Assembly (NCBI RefSeq): GCF_000182565.1
Contig: NW_015971539.1
Span: 1,545,219 to 1,609,218, forward strand
Direction of reading: 5' to 3'
Origin: Spizellomyces punctatus DAOM BR117
Lineage: Eukaryota > Chytridiomycota > Chytridiomycetes > Spizellomycetales > Spizellomycetaceae
Length of the DNA: 64,000 nt
The notes below the pieces were generated by a model that had not been told where the DNA came from, ran no database searches, and saw only the letters and a list, made by a program, of their open reading frames with translations. Every line of letters starts with the position of its first letter. The stretch's first letter is position 1. This document shows, in pieces, positions 22,604 to 35,200 of the stretch. The translations under genes and the position numbers were made by a program.

Positions 22604-25151
22604 ATGCATCGACAGCCGCGGGGGGGACAGTCCCACGGTGATGCTCAGAGCAGTGGGAGGGGTCGGCGGTATCAGGGCGGTAATAGTGACTCATTAGATA
22701 GAGGAGGACCCGCGAGAAGAAAGCCGAGCTGGGGTGGTCACTCACGAACGCACCAACGTCAGTCAAGAAAACGGCCCCGTCACGGCTGGAAGGAAGGGCC
22801 CCAAGGCCTCGCCGACGCGGTGACGTCTGCCGACGTGGCTTCCTCCTCTGCTGACGATTCCAATACCGCTGTTCCTATGGAGATCCCTGGATATTATTTC
22901 GTATGTTTACAGCGCGAAGCGACAATGACTTGTCCAAGCTGATGTTTACTTTGAACAGGACCCAGAAAAAAACCGCTACTTTAAAATTGTTCCAAGTAAA
23001 CATGCGTCTTCATCTTCACGATATACTGTCGACGCGCTCCGTGAGCAAGAGGCAACAAAAGAACGAAACCGCGTAGCTGAGAATATTCAGAGGAAGCATC
23101 GTGAAGAGGTATAAGCCACTATCAGAGGCAACAGGTTACATATTTACTCATCCTGACTTTCACCCAGATTTTACCTTCCCGCCGGCATGGGGCCGGTTTC
23201 GTTTATCCAACTTTGCCGTTGTTTATAAGTGATCGGGAAATCAATGCCAGTCTGCATCGTCCAGGCGTCAATGTGCAAAGGTATCCTGGTGCATACAGTT
23301 TTATATATCTGTTTGACCAGACAGTCTAAAGCGGCAGCGAACATATCTAGCCGCGCGTGGGAAACTATGATAAAGTATCTTCGTCACCGGTCAACCATCC
23401 GAAATGCGGGTGGGGAAGTTGATGGAATCGGCTTTGTAATGCAGCCAGCAGACATCACCGATTTTCAGGTAGATATGCGCCGCTTCGATTGCATGCGCTC
23501 ACTTGCTAAAGTCGCGGGAATTTGTGAACACAGATGCATCCTTTTCGAAATCATGTCTGTGTAGGCCAAACTGATGGCTCTGTAAGGTAAACTGAGCAAA
23601 GATTGTTGTGGTAGTTCCTGGCTTCTATCGCGACAAACTCTTACATTTGCTGTGCACCATAAAAGACTCTTCGCGTTTGACGTTGAGCAGAAGGAAAGTG
23701 GCCCACCCCAGTACGAACAGAAAAGCCCGTACCTTCTGAGACATGAGGATTCGGAGGTGCGCTGTCATTCGCTTGTGATCTTTTCTTGTTTGTATGCACT
23801 CTACTTATCATGATCCGGAGCAGATCACCTCACTACATTATGGGCATGTCTCAGAAAATACTAGTACGATCATGTAGGAATCCTGACGTAATGGCTGTCT
23901 TGGTCGTCGTCTAATTTGATCCTTTTGCCATAGAACAACGTGCTTGGGGCTTGGTGGTCGACCCGGATCAGTCCAGGCGTACCAGTACCGACACCAGTCT
24001 CCATCGATTGGGCATAATCTATTTGCGGCAGGTCAGTTGCACTCAAATGAAGCGAGCAAAGCGTAATTTTATGCCCTTAAGCCTAATTCCCCCCGATATC
24101 GTAGAGGTTGGTACCTATCGGCTCATGATGAGCAAGATGAGTGTTTTCACCAGCGCAGTCGCAACGCTACCTCATGAAGCGGGCGGGTCTATAATTGCGG
24201 CAGGTACTTGTATTTTCGTCTCGCTTGACGCCGTAAGTGGTTCTCCTCACTCGCTTGCGGAAATTAGGTGCCAAGGGGAAAGCAATTGTCATAAAATCAT
24301 GGGAGGGAGGAAATGGAAATGCACAAGTCAGGCATTTGCTGATGCCTGGAAAAACAGACGTTCTTGCCCAAGCGTTTGACAAAATGGTTAGTGCGATTCC
24401 CTCTGGCGATGATGCAGCATGAAAGTCAACCCTACGATTCTGCATCCAGGGTACCGTTCTATATAGCGGGTGTCGGGACGGGTCGATACATCTTTTTGAT
24501 GTGCGCACATCAGGAACGATTGCAAATGAAATGACGCTAGGTCAATCCGGCAGAGGCGGAACTGTCCAGACTCATGAAGGTGGATCCATACGAAGGCTGG
24601 CTCATCCTTCTGCAATCTGTTGCATACAAGATCTAGGTGCGAATCAAGTTTTATCAGCTGCTATGGATGGCTCGGTAAGTTTATCAAATCACGGGCGAGT
24701 ACTACCGTGCCTAAAGCAGTGAGTTTATGCATCGATATCTGCAGATGTATATGTGGGACACGCGATTTCCGACTTCCCCTATTGTGGAGTTCCACGGCCA
24801 TGTTAATACGCATGCAAGAATCAACTTTTGTGTGAACGAAGACAAGAATGTACTTATTGCAGGTATGTTTTTGAGACGATGCCAATCACGGTTAGTTTGT
24901 ATCCAAACTTCACACTGTCGTTAGCTGGCCTAGACCGCCATCTGCGAGCATGGAGCATGCGTACAGGCGCGCTCCTTTCTCAGCAGCCACCCACACAAAC
25001 GAATGCAATCGGGCCGAGAATCATTAGATTCATGACAGATGGAAAGGATAATAGTAGCGGGTATTCTGAGCAGAATTCATGGGCACGTATGGCTGGTGGT
25101 CTGGTCTGGGGGGCGTGCGGCAAGGACATAGAGATATGGGGTTTGGAATGA
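22604..25151 (+). CDS. DCAF4/WDR21-like WD40 protein
   Basis: Probable substrate receptor for CUL4-DDB1 ubiquitin ligases. The N terminus is basic, Gly/Arg-rich and disordered (MHRQPRGGQSHGDAQSSGRG). It is followed by the family motif IPGYYFDPEKNRYFKIVPS and a helix DALREQEATKERNRVAENI. The C-terminal half holds WD40 blades: LYSGCRDGSIHLFDVRTSG, LSAAMDGSMYMWDTRFPTSP and LDRHLRAWSMRTG, ending ACGKDIEIWGLE. Frequent small introns break up the middle (23110-24450), so exact exon limits there are uncertain. It converges on HIS3, 133 bp between stops. Confidence 0.8.
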
Positions 25152-25284
25152 GTACACCTATTCACCACTTCAAATCGCAAGCGAATCATTTCTATTGGAT
25201 ACTATCATTATTGAGACTACATTATGATACAGTTAGTTGCTATAGAAAAATATGATGGAAAGCACACTTATGGTACACTCTACA

Positions 25285-26073
25285 TTAAGCAGTCAAAGTT
25301 CCTTTGGTGCTTGGAACGTCATTTGGTGCTCCCGAGGGCGAAATGGCCTCACGCAGTGCAACTGCAAGAGCTTTGAAAGCAGACTCCGCACTATGAGGAA
25401 GAGCAATAATGTAAGCGATAATTCCGTGAGCGGATACACGGGCCGTGGCCATACCGGTGATGATCATTAAATCCCCTGATCACATCAACATGAACCGTCA
25501 ATCCAGCGCTGGTAGCAAAGCTCTCGATAACGTGAGGAATCATCTCACAGCTCAGATCGCCAATTTTCTCCCTCTTCAATCCCAACTCCACCACAGCATG
25601 GGGTCTCCCCGAAACATCCACAACAGCTCGAGATAGCGCTTCGTCCAATGGAGCATACGCGTAACCAAAACGCTTTATACCGGTAGGTGGGCCCAGCGCT
25701 TGCTTGAAGGCGTAGCCAAGGGCAATGGCACAGTCCTCAGCGGTATGGTGATCGTCAATATGAAGGTCGCCCTTGCAGGTGAGAGTAAGAGACCAGCGGG
25801 AGTGCTTTGCTAGCGCATGTAGCATCTGTTCGCATCAAAGGCGTCAAAGATATATCAGTGCATGCTGTTTATTGCAAGGTCTTATTTGGAGGCTCCTGTT
25901 CTTCCTTTTTGCAGTTCCCTCTACACAGCCTTAAAACTTACATGGTCGAGAAATCCAACCCCTGTGTTGACCTCAATCGACTGGGCTTGATACTGATCGA
26001 GTGCGAGGTTGACATGAATGTCCGTCTCGTTCGTCTTTCGTGAAATGGTCGCCGTTTTCGTTGTTTGTGTCAT
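25285..26073 (-). CDS. HIS3: Imidazoleglycerol-phosphate dehydratase (HIS3)
   Basis: Sixth step of histidine synthesis: dehydrates imidazoleglycerol phosphate to imidazoleacetol phosphate. The start [20 protein letters not shown] (26073) precedes [18 protein letters not shown], formed by an intron join at about 25826-25940. Manganese ligands are visible in [19 protein letters not shown] and in [14 protein letters not shown], the latter created by splicing out a roughly 65-nt intron. The C terminus ends [14 protein letters not shown]. Another Met lies 15 codons upstream. The gene shows the organism makes its own histidine. Confidence 0.95.
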
Positions 26074-27070
26074 GTTGTTGCAATGGTGTGAAATGGCGGA
26101 CGACCCCATCAAACGCAGTAGTTTGATACTCGGTTGCCATGGCAACAGTAGATCTTTGGGATCTAATCGCTCAGCCTTTGACATTTGCAAAGACCTTTCA
26201 TTTCTACGGCGAATAGGCACCGCCAACACTCAAGCAAGTCGTCTCAAACATGACCGTGAATGCGACAGGTGCAGGAGCGATATCTTTGTGACTCGATGTG
26301 CCGTCGGGCCATCATCAAAGATTGATCTTGCGGTTGTAGTTTTGTTGGAGATCTGAACGTTTATATGCAAGGAGCTATTGATCTAGTCGATTGCTCGATT
26401 GGTTGAGCGTTTCTTGTTATCAAATAATGGTAGATTACCAGGGCAGGATAGCGAAGACCGGCCATGCTTGGGGCCGAGGGAAACCAGTAGATGGAGAAGG
26501 GACGTATATACACTATCCTCCCAACTTCGTCTCTGAACAAGATGTACAGAACATGTCACTATCACCAACAAATCCCCACAGGGCCTCCCTTTTATTCACC
26601 AATGCGTTATGCTCCCTCACTGGATTATTGGACACTCTTTCTTGTCTGTATCCTCTCAACCCGATCGGGTTGTACGCCCACCGTGAGCTGCACCCCTTTA
26701 TTGGCTGCACATCTTCTTCTTTGATCTCATCATTCTCTTGTTTACCTTCTCTTTGGAGCCTCAGTCTCACTCTCTGGATTTACATCTTCTTGAGAGTCGC
26801 ATCCACACCCGGGCACATGTATCGCATAGAGCGTTTCCGCTGGCGATCCGTCCTCGGTATATGCATACGCTACATTTGAGGCCATGTTCTCGCATATTCA
26901 CATCGTGCAGCAGTCACATCCGTCTTATGAATTACACTGTATCTGTTCAGGTTTCTTCCTCTTCCTCTTGAGGTATCGCACTGGTGGGCTGTGCCACATG
27001 CGCGAGCTGATTAGGTAAAACTGATCACCGAAAGTTGGTCCGAACGGTATTCACGCTCGTCTAAAAAAGC
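26074..27070. other. Intergenic, about 1 kb
   Basis: It contains a perfect X-box next to HIS3 and a pyrimidine-rich stretch (about 26520-26970). Open frames here look like chance translations, with no family features. It probably includes the ZSWIM2 promoter and leader. Confidence 0.45.
26133..26146. promoter_or_regulatory. Perfect RFX X-box palindrome
   Basis: GTTGCCATGGCAAC is a 14-bp perfect palindrome matching GTNRCC-N2-RGYAAC in both halves. It lies 60 bp upstream of the HIS3 start codon and about 925 bp upstream of ZSWIM2. This is the classic recognition sequence of RFX winged-helix factors. Confidence 0.65.
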
Positions 27071-29539
27071 ATGTCCAGATCCGCACCTTTTCGCCGCACC
27101 TGCCCAGAAATTGTACAGAAACGAATTGAATATGCTCGTGAACTTCAGTTTTTTGTGGTGCAAGAATTGGGCCCCATGGCGTTTATTATCAAGGAGCCAA
27201 ATGCCCCCTCACCATCGCCCGATTCAGTGACTGCCAACAGAACAGGTCGAAAATTTAAAGTGGGACTTGGATCGCTGCAAACCTGTACTTGCTCTTCATT
27301 TATGAAGGATGGCGAGCTTTGCCATCACACGGTAAGTCCAAATTATGGACGATATGTGTCATATTTGACAGTGTGAGACATCTTCTGAGCGGCATATCTT
27401 GTTATTCCGTTCTCCTCAGCTTTGGGTAATGCTTAAGGTTTTTGGAGTGCCCCAAGATAGCGATATACTGTATCAGCAGTCACTGGTAGAAAGAGAGATT
27501 GCGGAGCTTATGAGATATCGAAATCACCGTGTAGGTTCCGCTGCGGGATGGATACCTTCGGTCCTGTGCTAAACTCTATATGGGGGCTGTAGCGACCCAC
27601 ACTACCACCACCTGAGGCTTCACCCAAGACTTCTTCGGAAACCTCCAGTGAAGCGGGGATACCTCCGCGTCCAATACAAGAAAATGACATCTGGTAAGAT
27701 GAACTGAAATCAAAACAAGACAGATTGTACTCACTTCTTATTGCAGTCCGATATGCCAAGAAGAATTGATCTCATCGTCTTCATCTCTGACGTACTGCAA
27801 AACCAGCTGCGGGAACCACATGCACGTCAAATGTGTCAGAGTCCTCATGGAACATCAGAGCAAAAGCATGGGACTGGATACTGTGAAATGCCCAGTACGT
27901 CATTCTATCAGCTCTCATCTGCCATTTTGACAATTATATTCTCACCTTTGGATATGTTTAGCTGTGCCGAAAGGATTTAGGAACTGTCGAGGAGCTCAAA
28001 ACCCAATTGTCCGCCGAAGAGAAAGGGGATCGGCAAAAGAGAAAAGAAAAGACCAGGAAGCCAGCATTGCACAAAGGTACGGGAAAGAAGTATTGATAAC
28101 CTGATCCCATGGCTTCATCTATGTCACTACGACTAGGAACGTCATGTCAAGAATGCGGATGTCTCTCTATTGTCGGAAAGTGTCATCGGTATGTTATACA
28201 TGAAGCTACATGCACGAAGCAATTCTGACCGCGTTACAGATGCACTGTTTGTCAGGTACTACAACTGTCACACGCAATATGTGTGCCTTGTCGATGCTGA
28301 TGTCGACAGCAAATAGAGCTACCATCTCTGTGATAAATGCTTCACATCTGGGGCGCACAGTGATCACACATTCACACACCGATCCCGCCCGAATTCCCCA
28401 TCTCGCCTATCCCCACGTCGTGTTGCACCGACATTTCCCCAAGCTGTTCTAGAAGACATGCAGACTCGGGAGCTGGGCGATGCAGACTATGAGGCCCTTC
28501 TGGCACTGGATTCACCAGGAGTGAATCAAGGCGATATCCCATTACATGTTGTCAACGGATTTCCAACGGACCGTGCGGTCGGAAAGAACTGGGTTGGAGA
28601 TTCGTGTAAGGTTTGTATGCAAAAAATCCAGACAGGGGACGTTGTGAGAAAAATACCATGCTCGCATGGCTTTCATAGGAATTGCATCGGTACGTGCTCT
28701 TGGTCCGGCTAACGAAATGGAGATGATTGCTAACCTTTCCGCTTTAAGATCGCTGGCTCTTGCAATGCCGTACAACTTGTCCGACATGCGGCCTTGCGGC
28801 GTACTCGTCCATTACGGCCGATTCCATTGATACTACTACCGGCGTTGGCGATCCCATCGATCTTAATGCTGCAAACTATCAGGCTGCTAAATATCCTGAT
28901 AAAACAAAGCGCAAAAAGAAGCGCAAAGAAAAGAAAGCTGTGCAGCAGCAATCCTCCGAGGAGCACACTCGTGCAAGTGACAGCTCACTGAATGCGATGA
29001 TTATTTTCGGATCCAGGAGTGAATTGATGACCAAATTAAATCCAGAAGAAATGCAAATCTGTATAGCAGGTGATCATGCTTTCGCAGACCAGACGGGGGG
29101 AAGTACTTCTGGAGCCACGGCGGATAGCGTTATGAATGCTCCATTTTCCCGACAAACCTCATTTCGATCTCCAATAGAAGGCAAGATGAGTCCAACAACT
29201 TCCAGTGACCGCCGCAACAAGCAAGTGCTCATGGGAATCCGAGGCCGGCAACCGCAAAGTGTCCTAAAGGCCACTAAAACCGTCTCCGAAGGCATTACCC
29301 TACCTCCAATCCACATTAAAGGGATTCATGGCATTTGTAGCCCTCTTCCCCAAAAGGATAACCCCAACCCCAACCCCAACCCACACAAAGCACGAAAGGC
29401 TAAATTGCGTCCACAAAAACTGTCGTTTAGTGCTGGTAGACATGGGACGTCAGGGCAAGATACTTCGCTGAACGACCTTGTAAGCACAAGACAGCTGTCA
29501 ATAGGTCCCCAAATGCAGAGACCATTGGTCGACATGTAA
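27071..29539 (+). CDS. ZSWIM2-like E3 ubiquitin ligase (SWIM-RING-ZZ-RING)
   Basis: Predicted E3 ligase. In order: an N-terminal region starting MSRSAPFRRTCPEIVQKRIE; a SWIM zinc finger CTCSSFMKDGELCHH (about 27290-27330); a first RING around 27750-27960 (CPICQ-type start, then KCPLCRKDFGT); a ZZ-type finger around 28140-28360 (SCQECGC, CHRCTVC, LCDKCFTSGAHSDHTF); and a second RING (CKVCMQKIQTGDVVRKIPCSHGFHRNCI spliced to RWLLQCRTTCPTCG, about 28600-28800). The C-terminal tail is basic and low-complexity. This four-domain order is that of animal ZSWIM2 (MEX), known from testis. It converges with the ciliary gene IFT54. Confidence 0.85.
29360..29382. repeat. CCCCAA hexamer run inside ZSWIM2
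   Basis: Three to four tandem CCCCAA units encode alternating Asn-Pro in the C-terminal tail of the ZSWIM2-like protein. It looks like a coding microsatellite. Confidence 0.7.
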
Positions 29540-29668
29540 AAATGGCATTTATGCGGCAAGTGTAATGTAGATATGGCAATAAAAATGCCTTCCCATTGGG
29601 GACTTCACCAAATTAGTGGCACATGCTAGCGGGTGTTCAGTATGTCTGTATTCATTGTCCAAAGCATC

Positions 29669-31969
29669 TTATAGACCTCCTTTTGTTATTCCACGCAGTA
29701 GTCGTTGAATGAGTTCATCATTCTAGCCGTCACCAAAGAATTAGAATAGTGAACATAGTTCGTTTTCCTTTTTTCAAATACCTGAATTATGACGGCTTTT
29801 GCGCTGCTGATCTTTTCGAGCTAGTTGAAATAAAAGCAAGCGTCAGCATGTACTGCGGGCATGAGTGATTATTAAGGCTGCTTCTGCTCAAATTGACATA
29901 CTTGTTCGTCAATTGCATTTTCAATGTCTCTTAATTGTGTTTCTAGGGCGGTAGTGCCTTCTTGTGTTGTACTAGAATAGCTTGTTAACCCTTGTACTGC
30001 TCATGCATACTTTAGCATGCTCACCTGAGCTCCATATCTAAGACGCTTTGGTACTTCTGCCGCTCTTTTCTCCACATTTCAAGCTCCCTGTTCATGCTAT
30101 CAATATCTTCCTGCATGTAGTCCATGGTTTTACCAAGAGGATTTGTGCTCCGTGTGAGCGCTTGAATCCAGTTTCGGAGAGCTTCAATCTAAGGTAGATG
30201 TCAATCTCAATGCATTATAGCGCTTGGCAAGTGCCAAGATGTGGAGTCGTATCATACCTCCTTCTTTCCGCCCGTGCGGTCCTTGGCTGTTTTGGCTCGA
30301 TCCTTGCTTTCTTCCACTTCTTTGGTCCCTTCCAGCTCCTGCTTCGTTTGGAGAATTGTTCGGACGAGACCACCTATATGGTGACGCTTTTGAGCATAGA
30401 GGACAGGACCTAAGAGAGGTTTTTGTATCTACCATGTTTCTCATCTGCCAGTGGCCCCTCTTCTCTCCCGGTCTAGTGATATGGTTGAGCATCCTAACCG
30501 TAAGGAAATGCAAAGCTGTCTGCTATCGACATACCGGCGCCAGCACGTCTTCATCGTCATGGGCTATTACTACAAACTGGTCATCGTCATCTTGTTTCCT
30601 TTCCGTGAATATTGCTGGTAGGTCCCTGATATGCGCCAAAGCACTAGGTTAAATATTGTGAAGCGCAAAGAGTGTCGACTAGAAAACTACTTTGGAACTT
30701 CCTCCAAAACAACTTCAGGCGCCCTCTGTCTTGGAGGAGCTGGCCGAGCGCTTGCTGGTCGCATACGACGTGGAGTTGAGGCAACTCTTGCTTGCCGATC
30801 CTCGAGGTCCATTTCAGCTGTCCGAACGGATTCTTCTGGAACTGTTTGGCAGTAATTTCCGTTAATTTACTAGGTATTTTCTTGCTAAAGGATAGTACAT
30901 GTACCTGCTTCTTCCAAAGCTGGCTGTGGAAGCGCTCGTCCCTGCGAGGGGGCGACGGCTTCCACAGATGGTGGCAACCGACTTTCAGAAGATAGTTGGG
31001 GAGACGGCTTTGAAGGGGGCGGCGTTGCAGCTGATACTTGTGGTGATCTGAATTGCGACTGCGGTGATTGTGGTGACGGCTCTGTTGCGGGAGGGGTCTG
31101 TGGTTTTAGTGGCTGGTGCTGTGGTTGTGTTTTCTGCGCGGAATGATCTCTGGCTCCCCTTGAAGTTTGCGGTCGAGCATCTAATGCAGGATCTGATTTT
31201 CCTTTTTGTAAATCAGATAGGCTTCCTGAATCCCTGTATCAATAACATGCTCAATTCTTTAGTCCATACTCGGGTTAAATTCCAGCTGTCAAAATGAAGG
31301 AATTACCCGGCCTTTGTAGATCTTCCTGCTGAGAGAGACTCCTTGGAACCACGTCGTTTCCCTTGGTGCTCTCCCACAAGGACGCGCTTGACGGCATCGG
31401 AACTGTCCACCTGAATACATTATTAGCAAGAATCACTGGCTCGTTTCCTTGAAAAGTACACCACCTTTTTCAATACCGCCTTTCCTAAGAGCTGCAGCAG
31501 AAAGTTTGTTTCTTCTGGCTCCAATCCGGCAACAATTTTTAATGGAGATGCCTTCACTTCGACTCCAGTTGCAATTCCTGCAAGTAAGAGGCACAAGTTA
31601 TAGTCTGCCGTCATTTTTCGAGTAGATATTCTTCAGGACAATGAACGCACCAACGCAGTCAATTATCTTTGTCAAGTACGCAATTTTGGCATCTTTTTCC
31701 TAGATCCTCCCGCGCATCAGTCGCTGGGTTGATCAGAAAATTAACTCAAGGCAAATTTAAAGTGTTCCCACCTTGACATTTTCAGAATTCATTTCAATCT
31801 CATCATATAGCCCTTTGGCAAATTCGGTTGTGTTAATGATCTCGCTAATGAGGTCATGAAGATAACGGAACGGCGGTTTGGAAAGGAGCTTTGGCGTCAG
31901 AGGAGGCTTTTTAATAATGCGGCCGAGGATGTCTGCTGTTTTTTTGATTGCATCCTCGAGTGTCGACAT
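29669..31969 (-). CDS. IFT54: Intraflagellar transport protein IFT54 (TRAF3IP1/MIP-T3)
   Basis: IFT-B subunit that binds microtubules and kinesin and builds the flagellum. The N-terminal calponin-homology-like domain is unmistakable: [20 protein letters not shown], then [20 protein letters not shown] and the [20 protein letters not shown] block. The middle is disordered and basic. The C-terminal coiled coil includes the stretches near 30180 and 30060, such as [18 protein letters not shown]. The last exon, joined by removing an intron at about 29720-29780, reads [17 protein letters not shown] and stops at 29669. Roughly ten introns are present. It is divergent from meckelin across 306 bp, pairing two ciliary genes. 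Confidence 0.92.
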
Positions 31970-32275
31970 TTTCGAGTTTTACCGTCTCCACTTCCGTGAT
32001 GGACAGGCCGGTTACGTTTTTAGCTTGTGAAATACGAAAGCCGAAGCGTGGTAGTGAGCAGCCAAACTGTCAGATCTACGAGTTCTTCCTGATTTTTATC
32101 TCATACGCTACTAGTAAAAGGTTGCTCAAAGTGCTGCCGGTCTTTCAGGTTTTACGACATGCCAACTAGGCCAGAGTCGATCAGATAAGCAAACGCGTCG
32201 CGGGCCCAAGCCACACTGTCGCGTCTCTGCTTTGGAAGTTGACTTTCTCGTTTTTGTTTTTCACTGCTTCCCACC
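31970..32275. promoter_or_regulatory. Shared divergent promoter of IFT54 and TMEM67
   Basis: 306 bp between two start codons of ciliary genes. I see no X-box here by eye, although X-boxes are the usual ciliary promoter element in animals. No coding frame was recognised. Confidence 0.5.
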
Positions 32276-35200
32276 ATGCGGACCAGAGATATTAGAGGAT
32301 TTCATCCTCCTTCATGGGCTTATGCGCTAGGCATTTTTCTTTCTGTGACTACGCTATGTGTCCCCCTGTCCTCCGCCGAAATGTCCGTATCCGCATCCCT
32401 CACGATTCCAGATTGTGCCAGTGGTCTGTATTGGAGTCCAATACTGATGGCCTGCACAGCCTGTCCTACCAGTGAAAATGAGATTCTTGGTCCTAAAGGT
32501 TGGTACTGGAAGGGAGTACGGATCTGAGCAAATGAACTTACTTATCGGAAGGGACGTGATCCAGGGTCATGTGTATGTAGTGTTGGCTATGCACGAAATC
32601 AAGTCAATGGACGCTGTGAAGCATGTCCGGCAGGAAAGGTATGCGGTTTGCTGAATCTTGAATTTCTCTTGAAGAATAATTCTCAACGCTTGTTGCAGGT
32701 TGGATCTACCGATGAGAGCTTTTGCATTGGTTGTGCCTCACCAGCATCACAAACTGTTCTCGCGCAAACTGGTAGCCAATGCACTTGCGGTTCTATGGAA
32801 TATCTCGGTATGTTGTTTATGGCGCCTTGATCTGCCTGACTAGGGTAACATTATTTTGCATATGATTGAAGTGGATCGCAACGCCACTGGCAGACTTGAT
32901 ACCGCCATCTGTACATCCTGTCCAGCCAATTCCCACCCCAGTTTAGATTTATCTACATGTGTAGAATGTCCGGATCCAGGAATGAATGCTGTCAACAGTA
33001 GCGGCAGCTATAGTTGCGTTTGTCGGACCGATCTGGGTTATAGCGCAACTCCAGTAAGTAACGATACTTGAGTCCGGATCGCCTTTACAAGATATCTGAT
33101 AGTCAAGCGTATCAGCAAGACCATACATGCCTTCTTTCGACAGACATTAGCCAGATAAATTCTTTGATCGGCAGCACGAATCCAAATACAATTACATATC
33201 ATGTACGTGCACTATTCTTGGGTTGCATCATTCAGTTCTAATGTCGCTTACAGAATCTAGTTGGACCGGAGGGCACCATCACGCCCATTACCATTACATC
33301 AGACGTATTTGCTTCCCTATTTATGAAGGCGGCTTCCCAATGCCTGGTACTTATTCGCCTTGCGGAATATTTTGGTTATATGGAACACACGTTAACCGTT
33401 GTCAAACCTTGGCCAATAGCGCCAGCAGATTTCCCAAGCTTGTCAGGCGCTGGCTAATCTCTGCGTGCTCCAGTTATACGATTTTTCGACGGCACCCTGT
33501 CAAGTCTATCAGTCGATTATACGAGGACAGTCGTCCGTGGCAGATACACTTGACGCGTGAGTAGAGTAGCCTTTGCTACTGCCCAAGTAATCTCCTAACA
33601 TTCAAATATGAAAAGGCCCCAAGGTTTGCCATGGCTATACTATGGTCTACTGAGCTCCCAGGAATCTACAACGTTTACAAGTCAAGTGCTTAATCTCACA
33701 GTGGATATCGGTTCTGGAGCGGTATCTACATTTCGACCTCTTGTTCGTAGTGCAATCATTAGTTTAAGACGCCTGTGATATCTGTAGGGTGTATCTCGTT
33801 TACCATTTGTCATGTCTACTTATTCGTTGAACGGAACATATCTGGGTTTGCAGAAGCTGACCACCCAGCTACAGGTGGGTACTCTTTTGCGTCGAACACA
33901 GTGGAGCAGAAGCTGACACGATACGTAGCTTTGCACTGCAGTGCCTAGTGAGCGAGCAGATGATTGGCGCCAGATTGGATACGACTACGTAGCATCGTGC
34001 ACAATAGATTTGGCAAGTGCCATCAATTCCACTTCTGCTGCCACCTTTTACGATTTATGTAAGGAACATGAATATCCTAAACTATCACCCCACATAATTC
34101 AAATACCTTTCTCTTGGTAGTTATAGAGGATAGTTTGGGGATATTGAAAGCTGTACCAACACGCTTTATCAACTATCGTACACTTGCTGGACGCCAACCT
34201 AATCTGAATGCCGATCCTCTCGACTACGGCTCCAGTGTTCTTTTCCGCCGGTTTTTCAGCATTGACGATGTAAGTGGAGTCCAAGGCGGAATTTTAAAGG
34301 TTATTCGAGTGCCCCTTTCGATGACGTTCTGGTAAATGCAGCGTATTCGCATTCATTCTCTGAACCGACGTTAACTGTAAACTTGTTGAGGCAGGATTCG
34401 TAAGGCAGATTCAGATGGGCGGATTTACATACCAGTCCTTGATGTCACATATACAGAGCGAGACGTTTCCACACTCTCAGCACAGACAAGTATCTCTTTG
34501 CAGGTGAATAATCTGTTGTGTGGCAGGCCTTCAATACAATCTTCCGCTGACTCGGGATCAGTTTGTTTTCTCTGCTCTATATATCATGCATCTGGACAGC
34601 TTCTGGCGAGTCATGACTGTCGTGTTTTCACTGGTCTGTGCTACGGCAGGACTGCTGGCTTTGTACAGTGCCAGAGCATGGAGTACGAGAAATCTGACTG
34701 TATCGCAAGGATGGGATTTCAATGTAAGTGCTCTCGCTGAATTTGATAAACAGTTTGTTGAGGTTAATGATTTGTTCCAGTTCTTGAGTAGATGCATTCT
34801 CATTCTCGCTGGATGTCTAGCACCATTACTTTTCTGGTTCTTGCTTGCCGTATCCGCGTATTGGTTCTTCTTTTATAAGAACCAAACCGTGATGAAAGTC
34901 CTCTTACCATGGTCGGATTCCGATCTGCACAAGTTCAATGCAATTGTCGTTGCTACACTTGTCTGCCAGGTTTGTATTGGGTTTAGCAATACAGGGTTTT
35001 ATGCCCAGTGCCCAGATCGGTAATTTGTTGACGGTTTCCCGCAGAGCGCTTACATTATCAAACAACTTTACGAGCAATGTACAATCGACATTTTCTTCAT
35101 CGATTGGGAACGGAGTCGTGGGAAGGTTATGGCTGCCGGCGGTGAAGGGAAGCCACGGCTGGCAGCTGTAAGTGTGTGGAGGAGCATATTCATGATGAAT

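Noticed and set aside
26391-26971. Plus-strand frames in the HIS3-ZSWIM2 gap
   Set aside because: Pyrimidine-rich, Ser/Leu/His-heavy translations without splice support or family features; more likely leader or promoter.
29360-29382. CCCCAA repeats resembling a telomere
   Set aside because: Only three to four units, inside a coding exon and in frame as Asn-Pro; no chromosome end here.
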